The translations under genes were made by a program, and so were the position numbers. Below the pieces are notes generated by a model that searched no databases, was not told the DNA's origin, and saw only the letters and a program-made list of their open reading frames with translations. This document shows positions 10,205 through 21,463 of a stretch of 64,000 nucleotides of DNA, piece by piece (positions within the stretch are counted from its first letter, which is position 1; each line of letters begins with the position of its first letter). Source of the DNA: Blepharisma japonicum (lineage: Eukaryota; Ciliophora; Heterotrichea; Heterotrichida; Blepharismidae); assembly GCA_949751835.1 (NCBI GenBank), contig CATKHK010000020.1, positions 1 through 64,000 of the forward strand. Reading direction: 5' to 3'.

Positions 10205-11803
10205 ATGGCAAAAGCTGAGCCAAGTGTTGACTGACTCTACGATTATATCCTACAATTCCTAAAATCCCCAGGATGGAGAATCCCCATCGTTTCGTTCATG
10301 GACGAAAACTGCTCGGCTTTTGACTCTGAAGACGAAAACAAACTCGTCTATACAGAAATCCACGACGTATTTTTTACATAGAAATTTAAAGAACTGATCG
10401 ACAGTCTCCTAGAAAACCTTTGCAGAGAAATCGGTGTCACTCCGCAGCAGTTCGTGAACGTCTGCGGAATCGGCATGAAGTCTCCAGCCCATAGAAGAAT
10501 CTTTGAGCAAATAATTGCATGTGATAACTTCATGAGCTTCAAAAAACTCATGCTTAAGAGGAATAAGGAGATTGAAATGGAAGTCGCCAAGCTTATGTCC
10601 AAAACTGAGTCCCCTACACCTGCAGGAGCTGAAAAAGAAGTAAAAGAGCAGGCTGAAATGGCGCAGGCGATCACTTTAAGTCTGGCTGCTGAAGAGGAAA
10701 GGAAGAGAAAGATGGATCGTGAAGAGGAAGAGCTCCAAAGGGTGCTAAGGCTCAGCGAAGAAGAGTTTAAGAGGAAGCAAGACCAAGAAGCTCAACGACT
10801 CGCAGCCTTGAAAAAACTGGAAGATGAAAAAGCAATGAAGGCGAAAAAACAGCAAGAGGAGGAAAAAGCTGCCAAAGCTAAGCATGCTGAAGAAGAAAAA
10901 GCTGCCAAAGCGAAACAGGCAGAAGAAGAAAAAGTAGTCAAATCTAAGCATTTTGAAGAAGAAAAAGCGCATAATGCTAATATAAAAACGCCAGAAGAAA
11001 AGAAAGGAGAAGTTGTAGATGAGGCTGGAAGCCCTGAAGGAAGCAAAAAATCGGCCAAAGGCTTAAAAGATGACAAGAAAAGAGTTATGGAAGAGATGAA
11101 ACAGAAAGAACTGGAAAAGAGACTGCAAGAAGAACGAAAAGAAAAAGAAAGAGAGCAAGAAGCCATCAGGAAAAAGCAGCAGCAAGAAGAAGAGCACTTA
11201 AAAGCTGTCAACGATGCTGCAGAAAGAGAAATCCAAGAACAGCTCAGAGAACAAGAAGAAGCCAACAGACTGAAAATCCAAAAAGAACTGGAGCTACAAG
11301 AAAAGAAAGTAAAAGAAATGCAAGAGTTCATGAGCCGCTCCTCTGATAAGAAAAACGAAGAAAATAAGTCACTTGAGCATTCTCCTGAAGACAAGAATCA
11401 TCCTGATCTCAGACCTATCCAAAAAAGAAAGCAAGGACCAGTATGTTTTATATAGGCAAACGCGTTGGATTTCCTCAATGAAAATTCAAGAGAAAAGACT
11501 GATGAGCTTGGAGAAGAAGCCCAAGAGATCGCAAAGAAGTCAAGCAATGCTGACTACTCTCATGAACCTACAGGAGTAGAAACGCTGGCTCAACGTGCAG
11601 CAAGGCTTAAAAGGCAAAGAGACGAGCTTCTCGCACGTAAAAGACAGGAGAGGGACAATGAGATGAAGCAGCATGTTGCTAACGGAGGCTCTGATTTTAG
11701 TGTCAGAAAAGACATGTCACATTTGCCTCCAATTATCACTCAAGAAGAAATTGAAAAGAGAAGAAATATATATACCAAGATAAAGCAGGAAGAGCCATTA
11801 TAA
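10205..11803 (+). CDS. CFAP36: CFAP36 (BART-domain cilium protein)
   Basis: 522 residues from three exons, with 15-nt introns at 10367-10381 and 11441-11455; the TGA at 10232 is Trp. The first ~125 residues are a BART domain: WLYDYILQFLKSPGWRIPIV, then FMDENCSAFDSEDENKLVYT, EIHDKFKELIDSLLENL and a GVTPQQFVNVC stretch. This matches CFAP36 (CCDC104), a partner of ARL3 in cilia; the related ARL2BP has the same fold but is much shorter. A long Glu/Lys/Ala coiled coil follows (residues ~170-400), and the last exon ends with a conserved-looking LAQRAARLKRQRDELLARKR helix. Without the first intron the BART domain would be cut after the first third. Confidence 0.88.
10367..10381 (+). other. 15-nt spliceosomal intron
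   Basis: GTATTTTTTACATAG, between TEIHD and KFKEL of the BART domain. This one starts GTAT rather than GTAA. Confidence 0.9.
11441..11455 (+). other. 15-nt spliceosomal intron
   Basis: GTATGTTTTATATAG. It links KQGP to ANALDFLNEN and adds the last 116 residues of CFAP36. Confidence 0.88.
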
Positions 11804-11825
11804 AGTATTTTAATTTTATCAGTGC

Positions 11826-13376
11826 TTAATCAAAATTAAATGGAGCGTCTTCGATCATGTTCAGGAATTTTGTAACGTCATTTTGCTCTATTTCAAAGTA
11901 GGTCTCGATAATTGATTTTGACTTAGTATAAATTTTTTCAAGTTTATGTGACTGCAAATTTTCAAGAATTGTAAGTCCTCCAATATCATCAACTTGCATG
12001 GCATAAGAATTTACTTTAGACCCATTTTTAGCATGGGTGCTGCCACATTTCAATATGTTTTCAATCGCAAGTAGACTTATATAGATTGGCTTACTGCTAT
12101 TACAAGACAGCATATTACAGAGTGCAGGTATCGCCCCTAAATTAACAAGTTCATTTATTTGTGAAGCAGAAGCTTTGGAAATTGTATTACTTATTGCTCA
12201 CAAAGCTTCTTCTTGGACTCCTAAAGAGTCTCTGTTTAAAATTTGGATAATTCCTTTAAAAATATCCAGCTTAAATAGAATCTCAAGCTGTGACTCAGTC
12301 CCCACACACAGATTAGAGAGACTTCACACAGCTTCTTTTCTGATGCTTTTTCGGTTACTTTTCAATTCTTTTGCTAGTAGCACAGGCGCTTGGCTGTTAA
12401 GAATAAATTCAGTTTGTGAGTCAGGCCCTGCAGAAATATTTCCAACAATCCTGATTGCAGGCAATTGCAGCTCAGACTCTCTGTCATTAATAAACTCAAA
12501 AATTCTGCTTGTAGCTCCTAAATCAATTAGTTTTTGGCCTGCATCGACAGATTCTTCTGAAAGAATAGCAAATGCTCATAAGCAGTTGCTGAGCGTTTCT
12601 ATGTCACTGAAAGTTTGAAATACTTTAAATAATGCTGGGATCGCAGGGCATAAAATTGAATATTCAGGCAAAGGCTTGGTTCTACAGATATTACTGAGTG
12701 CTCAGGTAGCATTTTTAATTAAGCTTTCTTTCTGTGAAGTCAAAATGCTATCAATTAATAAGCTCAAGCCTGAATACTGCAATACAATATTCCTAGTAGT
12801 TTCTGAGTCTGCACAGATATTTCCTATACACCAGATTGCTTGCTCTCTTAATTCATCTATAGGAGAGCTCATCAGAGATATCATTTTCTCTATTATTCCT
12901 TTTTCTACTAATGCTGCTGTTCATTTAGGCTCCCCTGATGCAATATTAGTGAAAATCCATGACGCCTCATATTGCAGCTGGGGAAAATCATAGCTATCTA
13001 GCCAGCTCAGCACAACTGAAAGAACCCCAGTATCTACAATACTCTGAATTTGCTGGCCTTCATGACTCATTATCTTTCTTAATCCCTGTGCGACATATAA
13101 ATATTGGCTTTCATCTTGTATATTTATAACGTCCAAAAATTGAGGCAAGTCTTCTATTGTATAATCTTGCTTATAATGAGAATTTACCTCAATCCACGAC
13201 TTTTCTCTGATTTCAATGTTCCGCTTTTTTGTGGCTTCTTCAATGCGCTTTGATCTTCGTAACTCCACAGAATGTGAATCATGCAGACTTTTCACTTGGG
13301 AAGGGTCAAAAGGCCTCATGAACTCTTTAGACCTGTCCTTTGGAGACTTGCTGTAGATTTCTGATTCTTCAGCCAT
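11826..13376 (-). CDS. Importin subunit alpha (karyopherin alpha), complete with IBB domain
   Basis: 516 residues, no intron, several TGA codons read as Trp. The N-terminus has an importin-beta-binding (IBB) region with the basic run ELRRSKRIEEATKKRN (residues ~38-53). Armadillo repeats follow, each with the W-x-x-x-N pattern that binds nuclear localisation signals: ASWIFTNIASG, AIWCIGNICAD, ATWALSNICRTKP, AVWSLSNLCVG and ALWAISNTIS. The C-terminus is acidic. Importin alpha links NLS cargo to importin beta for nuclear entry. The stop lies 22 bp from the CFAP36 stop, and its start is 66 bp from the next plus-strand gene. This intact copy is the natural comparison for the ARM gene array at 53-61 kb. 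Confidence 0.95.
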
Positions 13377-13442
13377 ATCTTTTTGGGTTATTCTTAAAGA
13401 GAATTTAAATAGAATAGAAAACTAATATGCATTAATTAGCAA

Positions 13443-14270
13443 ATGAGAAGAAGTAGGGAAACTAATGGAGTTTCTGAAGACGCGCCAACGTTTCTTAAAA
13501 CGAGATATGGAGAAATTGTTAAACAAAGAAAGCCTAACACAGGAATACATATTCAAGCCAAGCTTAAGTTTGGGGTAAGCCCAGACTCTCCAACATTGTT
13601 TCAGCTGCCAAATGTACTGGTTAGTACGAGACAGTCTAACCTATCACCTCCACGGTCAAAGAGCACTGAGCCGTTTTTGCCTCATCAAGGGACTATTAAT
13701 AATAAAGATCAAGACTTTGACAGTGTGAAATTTTCTGTTAAAAAGGACGTGATTCTTGGGATCAAGGACAAGATTAGATACAAATCAGTTTTCCATCAAA
13801 ACTTCTTACAAAGAATCTACCAGCGGAAAGGATTTCTTAAAAACAAAGGAGAAATAACAGGAAACTATAAAATTCCAAAAATAGAAAGGAAAGGAAAAAG
13901 CGACCTTTCTATATTGCAGTCTTCTAAACTTGTGCAGACTGCTATCAGCAGATATGGCTCACGACAAAGCAGGCTTACTTCAACAAAGCATTCGTCGGTT
14001 GACCCTGATAATTCGCTTATCAGAGATTATGAATTAGATATTTCTTTTGCAAAGACTCCGTTTTCGACAAGATATGGAAAACTTAATCCAAAGTCTCTAT
14101 CCAGATGTGAAGCAAACCCTCCTAAGCTAGCTGAAAAACTAGAAAGGCTAGAAGAAAGTATCAATATAGAAGATTTTGAGCAGAGGTTGACTCACTATCC
14201 TACTCCTAAAAAGAGAAATCTGCATGAATATTATAAAACAAATGAACCTCTCAACAAAAATGATGCATAA
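13443..14270 (+). CDS. Hypothetical basic protein
   Basis: 275 residues, ATG 13443, TAA 14268-14270, no TGA codon. It is Lys/Arg/Ser-rich with no membrane segment and no obvious domain. Short pieces such as TFLKTRYGEI, FSTRYGKLNP and SRYGSRQSR repeat a TRYG/SRYG theme three times, which could be a short linear motif. The gene diverges from importin alpha across 66 bp. Function unknown. Confidence 0.75.
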   Translation: MRRSRETNGVSEDAPTFLKTRYGEIVKQRKPNTGIHIQAKLKFGVSPDSPTLFQLPNVLVSTRQSNLSPPRSKSTEPFLPHQGTINNKDQDFDSVKFSVKKDVILGIKDKIRYKSVFHQNFLQRIYQRKGFLKNKGEITGNYKIPKIERKGKSDLSILQSSKLVQTAISRYGSRQSRLTSTKHSSVDPDNSLIRDYELDISFAKTPFSTRYGKLNPKSLSRCEANPPKLAEKLERLEESINIEDFEQRLTHYPTPKKRNLHEYYKTNEPLNKNDA

Positions 14271-14457
14271 ATAGCTATAAATATTAAAAATTTCCCCTAA
14301 AATAAATTATATGCCAATTGCAATGCCAATTTTTCTGAGGAGATATGTTATGAAAAGATACTCCGATATTCTTTATTTACATGAAATTTCTACCTCTGCT
14401 TTATTAAAAGTCTAACTTTAAGCCTCTTAAAAGATTGATTTAGTTATATCATAAAAT
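14271..14457. other. Intergenic, nothing recognised
   Basis: AT-rich spacer after the hypothetical basic protein. No feature seen before the small minus-strand ORF at 14458. Confidence 0.4.
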
Positions 14458-14571
14458 TTAGTTAAATTTGATAACTTTGAGATTTGCATAGCTCATATAC
14501 ATTAGAGGCACCACAACTCCAGCGACCATAATAGCGCAGCCCACAAAATACATCATGTAGTCCAGTTCCAT
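14458..14571 (-). CDS. 37-residue single-pass membrane peptide
   Basis: Short minus-strand ORF from ATG at 14571 to TAA at 14458-14460. The peptide begins MELDYMMYFVGCAIMVAGVV and continues through a hydrophobic segment to a KVIKFN tail. There is one membrane span of about 22 residues with an acidic N-terminus and a basic C-terminus. Codon use (GGC, GCC, GTC, GTG) is richer in G+C than the surrounding spacer, which favours coding. Size and topology recall small subunits of respiratory, translocase or oligosaccharyltransferase complexes, but I do not recognise the sequence. Confidence 0.5.
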   Translation of the reverse strand: MELDYMMYFVGCAIMVAGVVVPLMYMSYANLKVIKFN

Positions 14572-14668
14572 TCCGCACAATTAATTTTTATTAAAATGAT
14601 AATTTATAAACAAATTAAAATGAATATTTAAAATATTTCGTAAAGTAACAAGTTGACTTTACTGAGTT

Positions 14669-17179
14669 TTATGTTGATAGCTGGATGATCGTATCAAGCA
14701 TAGAATTAATTTCATTGATGCTCATTTGCAAATTATTGCAGTCTTTGTCAAAGGCTTCAATTCTTTCTCTATAATACTTGAATTGTTCACCCAAGAACTG
14801 GAAAACCATATGTATTTCTTTCGCTTTGCTAGCGAACTGTGTGAGAAGAGGGTTTTCAAGCTCATCCACGTTCAAAATGTCTAAAATCTTTACAGTATCG
14901 GCAGCAAGGTCTCCGCTGGCGATTTTATTGGCAATTTCATGCATGCCTCTTTCTTCAGCGATCATAATTGCTTTGATTTTTTCGACGAGGGATTTGATAT
15001 TTGGCAGGCCTTTTTTTGAGATTGACTTTTTGCGGGCGAGAATTTTAAGCACTTGGTTCTTCCACCTTAGCAAAACTTTGGTGCTGGTAGAATATGATGG
15101 ATCATATCTATAGCATTTTATTGTGTCAATCCCAATTTGTACAGTCAAAATGTCTTGTTTTACATTATCAAATATATGAAGATTTTTTCTGACTTTTGTT
15201 AGCTTGGCCTTTAGTGGAGTAAAATTGTTAGCAATTTCATCCAACTTCTTGGATGAAAGAACCAGCACTTTGGTTGGCTCCACAGCTCTATAAGACACCA
15301 GCATTTCTCCTCCTACCAGCCCCAGCTTTGAATTTATGATGCTCCCCATTTTGAGCTCATCCAACGTCAAAACCATAGCATAATGGCTTTTATACCCACT
15401 TTCAATATTTTTCACATTTTCCCATTGACCCTTGCCTTCCTGATTTACAATTGTATGCAGCTCTTTATCTTTTATTGTAATTGTAACGTGGACACAGCCT
15501 TCCACAATAACATAAATTTCTTCAACTCTTTCTCCATAATTGAACAAGTACTCATTAGCAGCAAACTGCTTTGTACCTAAAGTGTATATTAATTCATCAA
15601 ACTTATCAGCTGAAAGACAGCGTAAATAAGGGATATTAGTCATCGTTGTTTTTAAAAACACTTTTCAATGGTCCATATAATTACTAGCACACTGTAAAAG
15701 CATTTCTTTCGCCTCAGGAAAATTTTTAATCATATCGTGGAAAGAAACTTTGGAAAGTGCAGCTAAGTTCGCATAAGTCGTGGTCTTGACAGTGGCAGTT
15801 CTCTCAGTGTTGTAAAGTAAAGCAATTTCTCCAAAGTGGTCACCTCCCCCTAAAATCCTGATTTTGTGGGCTGCTTTAAGCTCATCAAGCACTTCAATTT
15901 CACATTTTCCATCTGCAATGAAGTAAAATTCCTCTGCTTCGCTGTACTGAGTCACTACTGGATAGTCTGGCTGGTAAAATTGGTTTTCCATTTTACTGAG
16001 AATGAACTCTAACAAAGAGCTTGGGGAATGGATAAGCAGTACATTTTTCTCAAAAATAGGCCTATATATAGTTCTGTTTACTTCATTTCTTAGGCTTGGA
16101 GGCAGCACTTTAATGAACTTTTCATACTCTTCATGTTTTTCTAAAATATGGTATGTAGCGAATAAAAAGTCTGCAATTCTTACCTGAAGTTCGTCAGGGA
16201 GCTGCATGTTTTTCATTGTTGTATAGACTTGATCTTGGACTTCCGCAAAAATGGCAGCTTTTTTGTTCATTTCAGTCATAACGTTTGCGATTTCACCAAA
16301 CATCACGGCACAGACAATGGCTCCTGCAGCATATAAGACATCTACAGTAGCGTAGACAGTAAGTCCTCTTCCTCCAATATCAATGCCTACCAATAAGAAG
16401 AGGACGTGGTAAAAGCAAAATCAATACTGTTTTCCTACATGTGTAGTGTATAAATCAGTGTATCCCATATAAAGATAATCTGTAGGAGGCACCCAAACTT
16501 TATCATCGTCTACAATCATGAACCAAAAGCATGCCATTACATGAATTATAAGTAGCAAGATGATCAAGAGACTGATCAGTCTGTACATCAGCTTCACTTT
16601 TTCTTTTGCTCTCACAAACAGCTGAACTTTGGAAAATCTTCATATTCTGATCATTTTTAAGCATCTTAAAAGGCAGTATTTATTTCCTGACTCTCCTGCT
16701 CCATATGCAATAAAATCGAACGGGATAGTTATAACAAGATCCCAGAAGAGCTCTCCGCTGATGATATATTGTTTCCAGATCATTCTGCTATCAAAAATCT
16801 CTCGGTCGTGCTCATTTATGAAGCTTGTCCTGAAATTAAGCATGATGTCAAGAAAGAAAATGACATCAATAATGATATTGACTGCAATAATCCCACCTGA
16901 TCAAAGTCTATCAGGTATGAAGGCCACAAAAAACGGAAGGTAAATGCAGTTATATAGACCAAGGGCTATGATAAACAAATCCCAGCAAATTCGTGGCTTT
17001 CCTTTGATACTTAATATACATTTTGGCCTGACATGGACAAATCTGTGGGTGGTATAAGTGGTGGGAGACTCGTAGTTGTGGACTAGCGTGGCCTGCTTGG
17101 TTTTTATGCTCATTACGAGAGGTGCGTCTTCGAAATAGGTAGGTTCGCTCCCTGGAACTGCTGATGGTGCTATTTTCAT
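14669..17179 (-). CDS. Cyclic-nucleotide-gated type channel with two CNB domains and an unusual pore
   Basis: 836 residues with several TGA codons as Trp. After a ~75-residue cytosolic start come six membrane segments: S1 near DLFIIALGLYNCIYLPFFVA, S2 near VNIIIDVIFFLDIML, an S4-like CLLRCLKMIRIWRFSKV and S5 near LISLLIILLLIIHVMACFWF, then pore and S6. The pore loop reads FLLVGIDIGG where HCN and K channels have TVGYGD. The C-linker is followed by a cyclic-nucleotide-binding domain with FGEIALL and TERTATV, the phosphate-binding cassette including Arg. A second, more divergent domain follows (YLFNYGERVEEIYVIVEG), then a helical tail. Paired CNB domains in one subunit are unusual outside protists. 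Ion selectivity cannot be inferred. Confidence 0.88.
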
Positions 17180-17425
17180 GTATTTTTTATTAAATTCAAA
17201 ACTCCTCTAATTTCTTTTCCAACGCTCATAAAAAAATTTAGATATAAAGAAGCTTGAATTAAATCAGTTGAGTTTTGCATTAAGATTATTTCTTTAAAAT
17301 CAAATATTATATTGAGCGTTATTTATTTGTTTATTTTTCTAATATCTCTTTGTGCTACCATCACAAAGCTATTCATATTTTAGAGAATTATGCAAGCTAA
17401 AATATATTTCAACTACCTAAAATAA
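17180..17425. other. Divergent intergenic region
   Basis: AT-rich spacer between the starts of the channel gene (minus) and the otubain gene (plus); it must hold both promoters. No recognised motif. Confidence 0.4.
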
Positions 17426-18541
17426 ATGGGACAAATTTGTAGCACCGAAGATTCAGAACTAACACCGCAACCATTACCGAATAAAGTTTTGAGTGGAATA
17501 GCTGCAAGACTTAGAAATTCTGAAAACAGAAGGGATACAACTGAGTCTGATTTTATAATTCTGAATGAAAGCTCTATGGAAATGGTTTCTAAAGAGGACA
17601 GAAATAGCTTGGCAAGGTCGTCGTGAAGCGTCGCTTCTACAAGATGTACAGTCTACAGTGAATCACCCCTAGAAGATAGAAAAAGCCTAAGCTTGGGAAA
17701 TGAAATTGAGCAGGCTAGCAATGTTAGATTAGAGGCTCAATGCTTAATCCCCAAGAGAATATTTGGCGGTGAACTAGACTTTGAAGAATACCCAGAAACC
17801 GTCAGCAAATTTTGAATCCCAATTGAAAAAATGAAAGAAATCGGGAAATTCAATAAAATATTTGTTCAAAATGTAAAAAAAATTGAGGAAAAAGGATTTG
17901 GGGCTTGGAGAAAAAGCAGAGGAGATGGAAACTGCTATTATCGTGCTGTATTTTTAATGTACCTGGAAAATCTGTTTAACTTTAGATACGACTACACTCA
18001 GACTTTGAGAAATTTTATAAATTTCCTTGAAAATATGGATTATGAGATTCCTTTTACTGAATTTTTGGATAATAAGCTTAAGTTTATTGCTTGTATGAAA
18101 ATCCTTATACAGGTCAAAGAAAGAAATTCTATAGATGCATTCGTTAAATTTAAGAAAGCAACGCAGATTAGAGGTTTTGATTTGGCTATGATCGCAACTG
18201 CTAGACTTTTGGCAGCTTGAAAAATTGCTTCAAATGATCCTAGTATAGCACCCTTCATTTTTGAAGATTCACAAATGACTATTATGCAAATTCTTACTAT
18301 GGGAGAAGAAGCTGAAGGTATTGCTTTGCTATGTTTGCCAATATCTCTAGGGATCCAAGTAATCCAATATAACTTTTTTGATAAAGTTGTAGAACAGAAA
18401 TTCCCTGAGGAAAACGACTCAAATCTCTCACCTATCTGCATCGTTCGTAGAGGTGGACATTATGATATTTTATGCAAAAAGTCCGACCTTGAAGCTCAGA
18501 AATATGACTTACAAACTGGAACCTATTTATTTCCCTCATAA
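17426..18541 (+). CDS. Otubain-type deubiquitinase (peptidase C65), likely N-myristoylated
   Basis: 371 residues; TGA codons at 17624, 17813 and 18218 are Trp. The catalytic region has RGDGNCYYRAV (Asp and nucleophile Cys, residues ~170-180) and, near the C-terminus, VRRGGHYDILC with the catalytic His. The spacing and the helical insert between them fit otubains, which cleave ubiquitin chains (OTUB1 prefers Lys48). The N-terminus MGQICSTE has Gly2 and Ser6, a good N-myristoylation signal, plus Cys5 for possible palmitoylation. A Ser-rich ~110-residue N-terminal extension is absent from animal OTUB1, so membrane attachment may be specific to this lineage. Confidence 0.88.
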
Positions 18542-18616
18542 AACTTATAATCTCTCTATATTCCTAACTGTAAAGCTTTTACTATTCTAATATTTAAATA
18601 TTCAAATAATTAATAT

Positions 18617-19189
18617 CTATTTAGCGAGTAGTACCTTCAAGCACTCCAGTCCACAAAACGGCTTAAGCGTTTTTGGTTGCCTATACTTTGCCTTTTTCCC
18701 ACAGTCACAAATTTTCTCATTTCTTTCCTTAGGTGGCGTAATTTGTAATATTTTCAGCATTGGCAGTGCTGGAGGCAATTTAAGACTGCTATAAGGTCCT
18801 TTGCTTCTATACGTAATACACGGCGCGTCGATTTTGTTTTTTCTGACAGCTTGGACAGCTTCTTTCTTTTTGCTGCCAGAGCTTTCTTTCAGAATCCTGT
18901 TTATCAAGTTAGGATTAAGTTCATTTGACGACTTCCCAGCAGCTCTTTTCTTTGGCAGCTTAAGGTCGCTGGAACCGCCCATGTCATCAAATTCATTCAT
19001 AACGCTAGGGTCAGGTGTGTAATTGAGGCTGACAGAACTCTCCTCATTTGAATGTTGTGAACCACGTGAAGGCGATTTCGTTTCTAATTGTGCGTGGCCG
19101 TTGCCTATATTATTTTGGCTTGGGTCTGCTTTGCGCTCGCCTACAACTTTTCCGTCAATGACAAACTCAATACTTGACCAGTACTTCAT
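18617..19189 (-). CDS. INO80B/IES2-like protein with C-terminal HIT-type zinc finger
   Basis: 190 residues, no TGA. The first ~150 residues are polar and basic with no fold visible. The C-terminus has CDCGKKAKYRQPKTLKPFCG followed by LECL, a treble-clef-like cysteine pattern matching the zf-HIT finger at the end of INO80B (yeast Ies2), a subunit of the INO80 chromatin remodeller. A region with KKRAAGKSSNELNPNLINRI could stand for a shortened PAPA-1-like segment. The match rests on the finger, so another zf-HIT protein is possible. It converges with the otubain gene. Confidence 0.65.
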   Translation of the reverse strand: MKYWSSIEFVIDGKVVGERKADPSQNNIGNGHAQLETKSPSRGSQHSNEESSVSLNYTPDPSVMNEFDDMGGSSDLKLPKKRAAGKSSNELNPNLINRILKESSGSKKKEAVQAVRKNKIDAPCITYRSKGPYSSLKLPPALPMLKILQITPPKERNEKICDCGKKAKYRQPKTLKPFCGLECLKVLLAK

Positions 19190-19261
19190 AGCCTAATATT
19201 TTAGGAATCTAGTGGGATAACCCTATTATTTAAGAATTTTTGTTTAATTTAGAAACAATGT

Positions 19262-21358
19262 CTACTCAGGAGTTTGGATTGAAAATAAGTCTTTCAGCTT
19301 GGAGGCGTGGCGTATTAGAGCTGCCACGATTTCTGAATTAAAAGAAACTTTTATGCATGACAGGACATAATTGTCTTCTAGGGTATTAGCAAGAGCATTA
19401 AAAACGTCCCTTGTGACAGGTAAGCCTTGCATGTCTAAATATAGCAATGAAAAGTTGCTTCTTAAAGACTCTGCAAGCCCAATCATATCTTCAGCGACCA
19501 GTCCTTTGCAGTTAGAAATTGTCAAAGAGTTCAGACCATGGAAATGCTCCATATACTCTGTAAACCTCCCAAAAGCTCTTGAAGTAAAATCATTTGAGCC
19601 GATATCAAGCTTCATTTTTGGCTCTACGTCTTCTTCTTGCTCTATTAAACTTTTTGCTTTATTTAATAGTGCACAGACTGCGTATAGTCCTTTATCTTCC
19701 ATTCTGATATCATTGAGCTCTAATGAATAAAAAGGCAACTGATGGATTGCTTTAGGCCAATAAAGGTGCTCAAATCTGACAGAAAAAGCTCGGAATAATG
19801 ACTCAACTCCTTCATCACAAATAGCGTTGTGGGAAAGGTTTAGGTTAAGAAGAGTGTTCCATCTGACTTCTTCTTGCTTAAGAAGTGTGGCAATTGCGAT
19901 AGCTGATTTTGAGCCTAGATGATTTCGGCTTAAATTTAATGTGTCTACTCTGGTGCATCCCATTAGTAACTCGCATAGTAACACTATATCAGGGTCTCTC
20001 AGTTCACAATTCTCCAACTCAATTATCTGCAATTTAGTATGTGCAGGCAAAGAGTAAGCCAAACAGTTTAAAAAGGTTTCTTTAATTTCTACGTCTTGGA
20101 TAGAAATTCGTGAATAATTTAGATCTTGGAAATAATTAATGAAATCAGCCAAGTACTTATCAGTTGTTTCCAAGTATTTTTTAAAGCAGATTTGGTTATG
20201 CAAAATAACTCTTCATCCATTGCCTAATTTATCATTTAAAATTGTAAGCTTCTTATTAGGGCCATCAATAGTAAAACATTTTTCTTTTCCAACTTCGCAT
20301 GGTGTTACAAATTCTGAAGGGAGCGTCATTATTCCTTTAGCAAAAGAACTTTGGGAATCTCGATATCAATATAACGTGAACCCTCTTAAAACAAGCCATC
20401 TCTGATGGAAATTTGTAGTTCCCGCTCTTTGTTTTTTTACATATCCAAATTTGATGACTTCTCCATTTGTAGTTTCCAAAGGAGTGGCAACCTGTAAAAT
20501 ATTGCTGACTGCTACTTTTTTATAGTCTCTTAAGTTCAATGCTTCCAATTTTGGCAGCTCAGGTTTCGTCTTATAAAAATTCGCATCTCTTCTTGCTACT
20601 CTTTCTTCACTAAAACAATTGATTTCTTCTTCTGAGTCAGACTCGCTCTCACTTTCACTGTTTTCTATTTTTATTGGACTTTTCTTTGTTAGTGTTATAG
20701 ATTTTCTCCTTGTGCTGGAACCGACTTCTCTGGCATTTTTTGATATATCTAGCGCACTTAGTCTTCTAGTTGTATGAAATCTGAAATTTTCTTCATTTCC
20801 TTTTATAAGCTCTTTTAGTGTCTCTGCATTTTCGTCTTGTAACATAATTACAAATCGGTTTGGGTCTTTTCGTTTCCCAATTTTTCGAATCTGTTTTGGG
20901 ATTCAAAAATTTGAAATATCATTAATGACGCTTCGGAAAATATTTTCTACTGGAGGATGAAGAACGACCATACGCTGTGGGACTGGAGGTAGCACTCTGT
21001 TAATGAGTTTTTGGTTTTCTTCTGCTATCATGGAAGTCCTAGTTTTGGCGAGATCTTTTATGATGCTGTCAGTGTAGGAAATTGATTTAATTTTAGAAGT
21101 GAGAGAAGCAATTATGTCTTTTTTGGCTGGGGTAGGAGATTTGGTCTCTTTTTTAGAGAGTTTTGAATTGATAGATTTGATCATTTCATCTGGGGTTAGC
21201 TTTGGGGTTCTACTGCATTCTGGAGTTTTGGACTGTGGCTGTTGTAATTTAGGTTTTACGAGAGGGGTGAGTAAGCTTAGAAGTTCTGTTGCTGAGTATT
21301 TCTCGGCTTTGACTTCCGGCTTTTTCTTAATAGAATCGAGATAATCTTTAATATTCAT
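19262..21358 (-). CDS. PH domain plus leucine-rich-repeat protein
   Basis: 698 residues as one frame; TGA codons at 20900-20902, 20366-20368 and in GNGWRVIL are Trp. The N-terminal ~310 residues are Lys/Ser-rich with an acidic stretch ESESESDSEEE. Residues ~315-400 form a pleckstrin-homology domain: FGYVKKQRAGTTNFHQRWLV, LRGFTLYWYRD, then FTIDGPNKKLTILN and a terminal WRVIL helix carrying the invariant Trp. The C-terminal ~300 residues are ribonuclease-inhibitor type LRRs, for example VDTLNLSRNHLGSKSAIAIA and LLNLNLSHNAICDEGVESLF. PH plus LRR recalls CARMIL (actin capping regulator), but here the PH lies in the middle, so orthology is not claimed. Confidence 0.85.
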
Positions 21359-21463
21359 TTCATATTAATTTGCAGAATGTATATTTTAATTAAGGCTTAA
21401 GCAATATAATTATATAAGATAAGATTTAAAGCAATAAGAATTCTCCCAGATTTGATAAAAAAT

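Noticed and set aside
10792-11394. 200-codon minus-strand frame rich in Ser/Phe/Cys
   Set aside because: It is the mirror of the Glu/Lys coiled coil of CFAP36; composition comes from GAA/AAG read backwards.
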